This document shows, piece after piece, positions 38,658 to 45,362 of a stretch of 45,362 nucleotides of DNA. The stretch spans positions 1 to 45,362 of the forward strand of contig CACPQC010000005.1 of the NCBI GenBank assembly GCA_902635975.1, read 5' to 3'. The stretch is from an uncultured Pelagibacteraceae bacterium. Lineage in GTDB: Bacteria > Pseudomonadota > Alphaproteobacteria > Pelagibacterales > Pelagibacteraceae. Position 1 is the stretch's first letter. Each line of letters opens with the position of its first letter. The notes under the pieces are model-generated. The model did not search any database, was not told the origin of the DNA, and was given only the letters and a program-made list of their open reading frames with translations. The position numbers and the translations under genes are program-made.

Positions 38658-39722
38658 TTAGGTTTTTTTGCTAAGAGAAGACTTTATATTTGTTGACGAA
38701 GGAATTTTAGTCTTCCATTTTTGTTTGATGTTTTCCCAAAGTTTAGCCATCCCTAAAGGCTCATAAATCATAAAAATAATCATCAACCCACCAAATATCA
38801 CTTGCTCTATAGAAGATATAATTGTTGCGTCAATTGCACCATGAAATACATTGTTACCAATTGCGTTTAAGAGAACGGGAAAAAGTAGGATAAATGCTGC
38901 ACCAATAAAAGCACCATTAATTGTGCCAAGCCCACCCAAAATACACATAAATAATATTTTAAAAGATAGTTTAATATCAAAAGCAACTGGCTCTAAAGAT
39001 TTAAGATAACAAAATGCAAAAAGTGCACCTGCAACACCACAATAAAATGCGCTGATAGCAAATGCTTGTACCTTTGTTCTTAATAATGAAACTCCCATTG
39101 ACTCTGCAGCGATATCCATATCCCTTACTGCCATCCAATTCCTGCCAGTACTACCTCTAGCCATATTCATCGCTAATAACGTTAAAACTGTGGTAACAGC
39201 TAAACAGACAAAATACATAGCTAATGGAGTTGTAAATGGTTTACCTAAGATAACTATATCTTGGGCAGTTATAATTCCTGATGAGTCGTAGTTTTTAAAC
39301 CAACCAAATTTATCTATCATCCATATAATAAAAAACTGCGAGGCCAGTGTTGCTACCATAAGATAAATTCCTCTTACCTTAAGACTTGGTAGACCGAACA
39401 AAATTCCAAAACCTGCTGCAATTAAACCTGATACTATTAGCGAACCTACAAAACCTAGATCAGGCACTCTTAAAATAAGGTTAAACATAGCAAAAGCGCC
39501 TGCAGCCATAAAGCCAGCAGCACCTAAAGCTAACTGTCCTGTGTAACCCATAACAATTTGTTGTCCAATTGTTGCTAAAGCTAAACAAAGCCAAGGAATT
39601 AATATAGAAGTGTACCAATATTCTGTTGTAATAAATGTTGGTATTACTAATACACTCAGAACCATACAAACAGCTAAATTTATTAGGTCTTTTTTTGTAT
39701 AAGTCATAAAAACTGGTTTCAT
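38658..39722 (-). CDS. livM: ABC transporter permease, LivM-like (second system)
   Basis: MGYTGQLALGAAGFMAAGAFAM, MAVRDMDIAAESMGV, ILGGLGTINGAFIGAAFILL. Confidence 0.93.
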   Translation of the reverse strand: MKPVFMTYTKKDLINLAVCMVLSVLVIPTFITTEYWYTSILIPWLCLALATIGQQIVMGYTGQLALGAAGFMAAGAFAMFNLILRVPDLGFVGSLIVSGLIAAGFGILFGLPSLKVRGIYLMVATLASQFFIIWMIDKFGWFKNYDSSGIITAQDIVILGKPFTTPLAMYFVCLAVTTVLTLLAMNMARGSTGRNWMAVRDMDIAAESMGVSLLRTKVQAFAISAFYCGVAGALFAFCYLKSLEPVAFDIKLSFKILFMCILGGLGTINGAFIGAAFILLFPVLLNAIGNNVFHGAIDATIISSIEQVIFGGLMIIFMIYEPLGMAKLWENIKQKWKTKIPSSTNIKSSLSKKT

Positions 39723-39725
39723 AAA

Positions 39726-40634
39726 TTAAACTCTCCTAATAATTTTTTCTCCAAATAAACCTTCTGGTCTATACAATAAAAAGAATATTGCTAATACGTA
39801 AGGAGCCCAACCTTCAATAGCTCCTCCAAAAAACGGTCCAATGTATACTTCTAACACCTTCTCCACTGCACCAATAATTAAGCCTCCGATAATTGCTCCT
39901 GGAATAGATGAAAAACCACCTATAATTAATACTGGCAAAGCTTTTAAAGCTAAATCAACAAGAGCAAATTGAACACCTGCTCTTGCACCCCACATACATC
40001 CTGCAACTAAAGCTACAACCCCCGCAGCAGACCAAACTAATAACATAATGTGTTTTAAAGGAATTCCTATTGAACTAGCGGCACCAGCATCATCTGCAAC
40101 AGCTCTCAAACCAAGACCAATTTTCGTATATTTAAATAGAAGGAATAAACCAATAATCATAACAGCTGCAACAAGTCCTGCAGTAATATCAAGAGCACTA
40201 ATAAATAGTTTTAAGTTGTCAGCGATCCATGGCACTGGAAAATCTCCAATTCCTAAATCTAGTCTTCTTACTTCTACTCCCCATGCTGCTTGAGCCAAAC
40301 CCTCTAAAACATATCCTAGACCGATTGTAGCCATTAACACTGTGTCTTCGCTAGCATTCATCAAAGGTCTTAAAACAAATCTTTCAGTACACAAACCAAC
40401 CACCACCATTAAAAAAGCAGCTAAAATAAATGCAAGTACAAAAGGTATGTTAAAATCTTGCATGAAACCACAAAAAGCAAGAACTGAGAAAAAAACCATA
40501 GCTCCTTGTGAGAAATTAAATGTTGCTGAAGCTTTAAAAATTAGAACAAATCCTAAAGCTACAAGTGAGTACATAGTTCCGGCAAGTAAACCGCCAACTA
40601 AAACTTCCATAAAAAATAATAATTCATCAACCAT
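39726..40634 (-). CDS. livH: ABC transporter permease, LivH-like (second system)
   Basis: GTMYSLVALGFVLIFKASATFNFSQGAM; IIGGFSSIPGAIIGGLIIGAVE. Confidence 0.93.
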   Translation of the reverse strand: MVDELLFFMEVLVGGLLAGTMYSLVALGFVLIFKASATFNFSQGAMVFFSVLAFCGFMQDFNIPFVLAFILAAFLMVVVGLCTERFVLRPLMNASEDTVLMATIGLGYVLEGLAQAAWGVEVRRLDLGIGDFPVPWIADNLKLFISALDITAGLVAAVMIIGLFLLFKYTKIGLGLRAVADDAGAASSIGIPLKHIMLLVWSAAGVVALVAGCMWGARAGVQFALVDLALKALPVLIIGGFSSIPGAIIGGLIIGAVEKVLEVYIGPFFGGAIEGWAPYVLAIFFLLYRPEGLFGEKIIRRV

Positions 40635-40643
40635 ATTTTAATC

Positions 40644-41438
40644 CTAGTGTTCCACCCCTAAATAAGCGTCTATTACTTTTTGATTTGATCTTACTTCATC
40701 AGGCGTGCCATCTCCAATAACTTTACCATAATCAAGCACTACAACTCTATCTGATATGTCCATAACTACTCCCATATCATGTTCAATAAGAACCATAGTG
40801 GTTCCTAATTCATCATTTACTTTTAAAATAAATCTGCACATATCTCTCTTTTCCTCAACGTTCATTCCTGCCATTGGTTCGTCTAATAAAATTATTGAGG
40901 AGTCTGTTGCAAGGGCCCTACCTAACTCAACTTTTTTTTGTAGTCCATAAGGAAGTTTTCCAACTGGTGTGTCTTTAATATCTTCAATCTCTAAAAAACT
41001 AACTATCTCCTCAGATCTATCCCTGTTTAGTTTTTCCTCTTTTTTTACTTTAGGTAGTTGAAAAGCAACTTCAAGAAAATTTGTTTTTGTATGAAGCTTA
41101 CGGCCTACTAAAATATTATCCAGGACAGACATTCTTTTAAATAGAGCTAAGTTTTGAAATGTTCTAGAAAGACCCATTTGCGCCATGATATTGGGGGTAA
41201 TGTTTGGTACTTCTTTTCCTTTAAAAGAAACAGTTCCTTGTTGAGGTTTATAAATTCCATTTATACAATTAAGCATTGAGCTTTTTCCAGCTCCATTAGG
41301 CCCAATTATAGCCCTAACTTCATGCTCAAGCACATCAAACGAGGTATCAGTTATTGCTTTAACACCACCAAAAGAAAGTGAGATATTTTTTACTTCTAAT
41401 ATTGGTTTACCTATCTTAAATTTTCTCTCTAGTGCCAT
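40644..41438 (-). CDS. livG: ABC transporter ATP-binding protein, LivG-like (second system)
   Basis: GPNGAGKSSMLNCINGIY, GLSRTFQNLALF, LDEPMAGMNVEEKRDM, IEHDMGVVMDI. Confidence 0.94.
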   Translation of the reverse strand: MALERKFKIGKPILEVKNISLSFGGVKAITDTSFDVLEHEVRAIIGPNGAGKSSMLNCINGIYKPQQGTVSFKGKEVPNITPNIMAQMGLSRTFQNLALFKRMSVLDNILVGRKLHTKTNFLEVAFQLPKVKKEEKLNRDRSEEIVSFLEIEDIKDTPVGKLPYGLQKKVELGRALATDSSIILLDEPMAGMNVEEKRDMCRFILKVNDELGTTMVLIEHDMGVVMDISDRVVVLDYGKVIGDGTPDEVRSNQKVIDAYLGVEH

Positions 41439-41440
41439 TT

Positions 41441-42259
41441 TTAATTAATTTTTTTCTTCGTTAAACTTTCTTCTTTAAGCACGTCTCTGAAATTTTTTCT
41501 ACCTTTCTTTGAAATACCTAAATATAATTCTTTTACCTGGTCATTACTCAATAAACTTTTGGCTGTTCCATCTAACATAACTCTTCCTGTTTCAATAATG
41601 TAGCCGTAATCTGAGTTTTTTAGTGCAACGTTGGTATTTTGTTCAGCAAGTAAAATACTAACACCTTCTTTTTGGTTTAATTCTTTAACAATATTAAAGA
41701 TTTCAGCTACTAATTGTGGTGCTAAACCCATAGTAGGTTCATCCAAAAGGAGCATCTTAGGTTTTGCCATCATAGCTCTTGCTACCGCTATCATTTGTTG
41801 CTCTCCACCCGAAGTAAATGCTGCTTGACTTTTTCTTCTTTCTTTAAGTCTTATGAAGTAAGTATATATTTTCTCTAATTCTTGATTGATATCACCTTTT
41901 GATAATTTCCTTGAATAAGCTCCTGAGATAATGTTTTCTTCAACGGTCAAGTGACCAAAGCATCTTCTGCCCTCTAATACTTGGACCATACCAAGACCAA
42001 CCATTTGTGAAGGGTTTTGTTTATCAATAGAAGTGCCGTCATAATCAATTGAACCTTTTGTAACTTTACCTCTTTCCGAAGCTAACATAGTTGAAACCGC
42101 TTTTAGTGTAGTGCTTTTACCTGCACCATTAGCTCCGAGTAATGCCACCACTTTTCCTTTGGGTACTTTTAACGAAACATCATGTAATGCTAAAATGACA
42201 TTGTCATACATCACTTCAATATTTTTTATGTCTAGAATGTTTGCTGAAGTGTTACTCAT
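41441..42259 (-). CDS. livF: ABC transporter ATP-binding protein, LivF-like (second system)
   Basis: GANGAGKSTTLKAVS, SGGEQQMIAVARAMM, LLLDEPTMGLAPQL, LLAEQNTNVAL. Confidence 0.94.
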   Translation of the reverse strand: MSNTSANILDIKNIEVMYDNVILALHDVSLKVPKGKVVALLGANGAGKSTTLKAVSTMLASERGKVTKGSIDYDGTSIDKQNPSQMVGLGMVQVLEGRRCFGHLTVEENIISGAYSRKLSKGDINQELEKIYTYFIRLKERRKSQAAFTSGGEQQMIAVARAMMAKPKMLLLDEPTMGLAPQLVAEIFNIVKELNQKEGVSILLAEQNTNVALKNSDYGYIIETGRVMLDGTAKSLLSNDQVKELYLGISKKGRKNFRDVLKEESLTKKKIN

Positions 42260-42295
42260 TAAGCTTTCTTTTTATATTAAATTAAATTTTATTTA

Positions 42296-42337
42296 AAGGG
42301 GGAGTTTAAAATAATTTGATTATTTAAACTCCCCCTT
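42296..42337 (-). terminator. Intra-operon hairpin between livJ2 and livF2 (leaky terminator / mRNA-stabilising element)
   Basis: AAGGGGGAGTTTAAA...TTTAAACTCCCCCTT, about 14-bp stem with AT-rich loop. Confidence 0.75.
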
Positions 42338-42369
42338 CGATTATTTGTATTAATTTATCTCTAAATTAA

Positions 42370-43710
42370 TTAACCGCATTTTTTCGGTGTAATGTTGTTC
42401 TCTTTAGCAAATTTTGCTGCAGATGCCTCTACTAGACCTCTAATAAATGCAGGATCACCTGGAGCTTCCCAACCAGTTACCTGATTGAACTTTGTTCCAT
42501 CCCACTGCATTACAGCAAATTTACCGGCACCTTCATGGTTTGCACATGAAATAGCGAATGGAGCTAACATTCCCCCAACTCCAAGTTCAGTAAGTCTAGC
42601 TTCAGTCATGTTTAAATTTTCATAACCATCTCTAAACTCAGCACCAGTTACTGCCTTACCAACTTTGTTATGCATTTTTTGAGCAATTCTTAATGCCTCA
42701 ATCCACATAACTGCAGCACCTAGTCCTCTATTCCAGTAAACTGAACCAATCCTATTTGGATCAGCTAAGTTACCTTTTCCAGCACCATATACTTTATCTT
42801 TGATGTCTTTAACTAATGGATATTCTCCTGGTAAAGCATTTGCAACAGCATAAGTTCCCTTAGCTGCGTCACCTGCTGGATACATATCCTCTTCAGCAGC
42901 ACCAAAAGTTACATACATCATTCTATCTCTAGGGAAATTAATTCTAGCAGCATTTGTCATTGCTGTTGAATTCATACCAGAACCCGCTCCCCAAAAAGTT
43001 ACCCAATCAGGCTTTTCTTTTCTGATTTGTAACCACTGAGATTGTTGTTCTAGACCTGGAGGTGGAATTGAGATTTCAATTAATTTCATTCCCCAATCAG
43101 AAGTTATTTTTCTCATTGCTGGAAGTGGTTCTCGACCGTAAGCTGAGTCAATGTGAAGGTGTACAATTTTCTTACCTTTCATTTTATCAATACCGCCCTC
43201 TACTTGAGCCATAAACTTAAGTTTTACAGCTATTTGTGACCAGTAGTGACTTGCAGCATTAAATACCCAAGGCCATACTCTTCCATCAGCACCATCAGTT
43301 CTTCCATAACCATATTGAGCTAAAACAACATTATCTTTAGCCATTCGGTTAATTACTGCGTACGCTCCTGGTGTTCCTAAAGTATCAAACACTACTATTC
43401 TTTGACCATCCTTTTCTAAAAGTCTTTGGTAACATTCTACTGTTTTTACCGCATTATACTCAGTCTCACATTCTTGCCATGTAAGCATTACTCCGTTTAC
43501 TCCACCTGTCATGTTTACATAGTTCATGTAATCAATTTGAGCCCCGTAGTAACCAGTACCCATTGCTGAGTAAGGTCCAACACGACTACTAGCTACTGGA
43601 AAATATTGCGTCTCAGCAGCAGATACACTTTGAGGTAAAGTAAGTGAAGAAAATAAAGCGATTACTACTGTTAGAGTAGAAGTTAGCCTTTTAATTATAT
43701 TTGCTAACAT
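42370..43710 (-). CDS. livJ: Periplasmic substrate-binding protein, LivJ-like (second system)
   Basis: Signal peptide MLANIIKRLTSTLTVVIALFSSLTLPQSVSA; start at MLANII favoured because GGGAGG lies just upstream; adjacent to livFGHM. Confidence 0.9.
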   Translation of the reverse strand: MLANIIKRLTSTLTVVIALFSSLTLPQSVSAAETQYFPVASSRVGPYSAMGTGYYGAQIDYMNYVNMTGGVNGVMLTWQECETEYNAVKTVECYQRLLEKDGQRIVVFDTLGTPGAYAVINRMAKDNVVLAQYGYGRTDGADGRVWPWVFNAASHYWSQIAVKLKFMAQVEGGIDKMKGKKIVHLHIDSAYGREPLPAMRKITSDWGMKLIEISIPPPGLEQQSQWLQIRKEKPDWVTFWGAGSGMNSTAMTNAARINFPRDRMMYVTFGAAEEDMYPAGDAAKGTYAVANALPGEYPLVKDIKDKVYGAGKGNLADPNRIGSVYWNRGLGAAVMWIEALRIAQKMHNKVGKAVTGAEFRDGYENLNMTEARLTELGVGGMLAPFAISCANHEGAGKFAVMQWDGTKFNQVTGWEAPGDPAFIRGLVEASAAKFAKENNITPKKCG

Positions 43711-43784
43711 TATTCCTCCCTTATATTTAGTTATGTTAATCATTATAATAAGCTATAATCTAATCACATACCTAAGGTTTCTGC

Positions 43785-43805
43785 AATTAATAATCATTAT
43801 TAATT
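43785..43805. promoter_or_regulatory. Perfect 21-bp palindrome in the livJ2/amidotransferase divergent intergenic region
   Basis: AATTAATAAT-C-ATTATTAATT. Confidence 0.35.
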
Positions 43806-43944
43806 TAAAAAACTTAATCGTTGCAACTAAGCATGCCACTACAACTGTAGATTGTTTTTAAATTTTATCTGGTAACTAAATATTTATTATTGCACCCTAA
43901 AAAATTATAAATCTTAAAAGTTATTTATAAAAAGAATTATTAAA

Positions 43945-44745
43945 ATGAAAAAAATCCTTATTGTCGAAGGTAATTTGGCTGAAGAAAATAAAAATTTTTC
44001 TGAAGCAGGAATTCAAACACATACTGAAAGCTTAAAAGATAGCCTAAACTATCTTGGCGAAAAATTAATTCTTGATGTTGTAAATCCATCCTCAGATCAA
44101 AATATTCAAATATTCAACGAAAAGTTGCATACGTACGATGGATTAATCTGGGGAGGAAGTAGCTTAAATATTTATAACGATACTCCAGAAATAAGAAAAC
44201 AAATTGAGTTTATGAAAAATTGCCAAAAAAAAGTAAAAAATATTTTAGCCATTTGTTGGGGTATGCAAGTTGCAGTTACTGCTGCAGGAGGTCAGGTTAA
44301 AAAAGCCGGTACTTCACATGTAGGTATAGCTAAAGAAATAATATTAAATGAGAAAGGTTTGGCTCACCCTTTATATAAAGGTAAAGAAAAAAAGTTTAAC
44401 TCTCCCGCATTTAATTACGATGAAGTTGTAAAAATACCAAAAAATGGAATTTGTTTAGCGTCTAACAAAGTGAATAAAGTTCAAAGTCTATACTTAAAAA
44501 TTGGTAATACTGAAATTTGGGGTCTTCAATATCATCCAGAAATAACTTATGAAAAAATGATAAGTTTAATTAATTTTAGAAAAAACAGATTAATAGAAAC
44601 TAGAAAAGTTTTTAATAACGAAAAAGACTTAGAAAAACATATTTCTTATATTGAAAAAGAAATATCAATTACTAATAAAAAAAAAAAGATGTTGGAAATA
44701 AAAAATTGGATTGAAAAGTTAGATCAGAAAAGCCCTTCGATCTGA
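43945..44745 (+). CDS. Class I glutamine amidotransferase-like protein
   Basis: AICWGMQVAVTAAGG nucleophile elbow; IWGLQYHPEITYE. Confidence 0.88.
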   Translation: MKKILIVEGNLAEENKNFSEAGIQTHTESLKDSLNYLGEKLILDVVNPSSDQNIQIFNEKLHTYDGLIWGGSSLNIYNDTPEIRKQIEFMKNCQKKVKNILAICWGMQVAVTAAGGQVKKAGTSHVGIAKEIILNEKGLAHPLYKGKEKKFNSPAFNYDEVVKIPKNGICLASNKVNKVQSLYLKIGNTEIWGLQYHPEITYEKMISLINFRKNRLIETRKVFNNEKDLEKHISYIEKEISITNKKKKMLEIKNWIEKLDQKSPSI

Positions 44746-45362
44746 CCTTTCTTATTTAATTTTATATTATCAGCTGCCGGAACTTTTGGTAAACCTGGCA
44801 TAGTCATTATTGAGCCACATACAACAACAACAAATTCTGCTCCGGATGATAATCTTACTTCTCTTATTGGAATCTCATGATTTGAAGGAGCACCTTTTAG
44901 TTTTGGATTTGTTGAAAAACTATACTGAGTTTTTGCAATGCACACGGGTAAATTACCGTGACCATTTTTTTCAAAAACTTTTAATTGTTTTTTAATTTCA
45001 TCATTTACAACTACTTTATTAGCTTTGTAAATTTGTTTTGCTATTAATTCGACTTTTTCTAGTAATTTCAAATTTTCTTCATATAAAAAATGAAATTTAT
45101 CTTTATTTTTATTACAAATTTTGACAACTTTTTTAGCAAGATCTTTAATACCATTTCCGCCTTTTGCCCAATGCTTACATTCACTTACTTCTACCTTATT
45201 TTTTTTACAGAAATCTAAAACAGTTTGTATCTCTTTTTTAGTGTCTAAAGCAAAATGATTAATAGCTACTATCGGCTCTAAATGAAATTTTTTAATATTT
45301 TCAATATGTCTTTCTAAATTGACTAATCCTTTTTTTAGAGCATAAATATCTTCTTTTTTTAA
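44724..45362 (-). CDS. fhs: Formate--tetrahydrofolate ligase, C-terminal part (5' truncated by window edge)
   Basis: Frame stays open from 45071 to the window end; IEPIVAINHFALDT-like, CKHWAKGGNGIKDLAKKVV, YSFSTNPKLKGAPSNHEIPIREVRLSSGAEFVVVVCGSIMTMPGLPKVPAA. Confidence 0.9.
   Translation of the reverse strand, partial: LKKEDIYALKKGLVNLERHIENIKKFHLEPIVAINHFALDTKKEIQTVLDFCKKNKVEVSECKHWAKGGNGIKDLAKKVVKICNKNKDKFHFLYEENLKLLEKVELIAKQIYKANKVVVNDEIKKQLKVFEKNGHGNLPVCIAKTQYSFSTNPKLKGAPSNHEIPIREVRLSSGAEFVVVVCGSIMTMPGLPKVPAADNIKLNKKGQIEGLF

Noticed and set aside
40342-40641. Plus-strand ORFs opposite the second Liv operon (40048-40293, 40342-40641, 40756-40950, 41631-41828)
   Set aside because: Antisense to well-supported transporter genes, with no independent coding evidence.
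1-45362. Phage, transposon, toxin-antitoxin, restriction or CRISPR-Cas system
   Set aside because: No integrase, transposase, capsid, methyltransferase, Cas or typical TA genes were seen in any frame.
1-45362. tRNA or rRNA genes
   Set aside because: No convincing cloverleaf or rRNA core sequence was noticed in intergenic regions; a tRNAscan run would be needed to exclude them formally.

Overview
This is an AT-rich alphaproteobacterial segment. The gene content and short intergenic spaces resemble Pelagibacterales (SAR11), but that assignment is inference. Most of it is streamlined metabolism and transport. There are two Liv-type ABC transporters at the ends: livG(partial)-F-H-M with a convergent livJ at the left, and livJ-F-G-H-M on the minus strand at the right. 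A Pot-type ABC transporter sits next to an EutA-like racemase/isomerase and a DoeA/EutD-like M24 hydrolase. Other genes include a HAD-ECH fusion, a ureohydrolase plus ALDH pair, ArgE-like, CsaA-like, LysE, AcnA, YfgM/BamB-like, ZapE, YjbQ, photolyase, a DpaL-like PLP enzyme, GpsA, a class I amidotransferase and a partial formate-THF ligase. The stand-out region is 13.57-23.9 kb. It holds a divergent winged-helix regulator and an overlapping three-gene operon: a 2005-aa two-partner-secretion exoprotein (TpsA), its TpsB/FhaC-type transporter and an IalB-like periplasmic protein. Facing this operon is a secreted HExxH metallopeptidase plus membrane-anchored cyclophilin pair. TpsA appears to have a PA14-like and a LamG-like domain inserted inside its beta-helix repeats. 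Two unannotated single-TM micro-ORFs (23 and 27 aa) each lie directly downstream of one of the two livM genes. Several hairpins and palindromes in intergenic regions look regulatory. All function calls come from reading motifs by eye; no searches were run.
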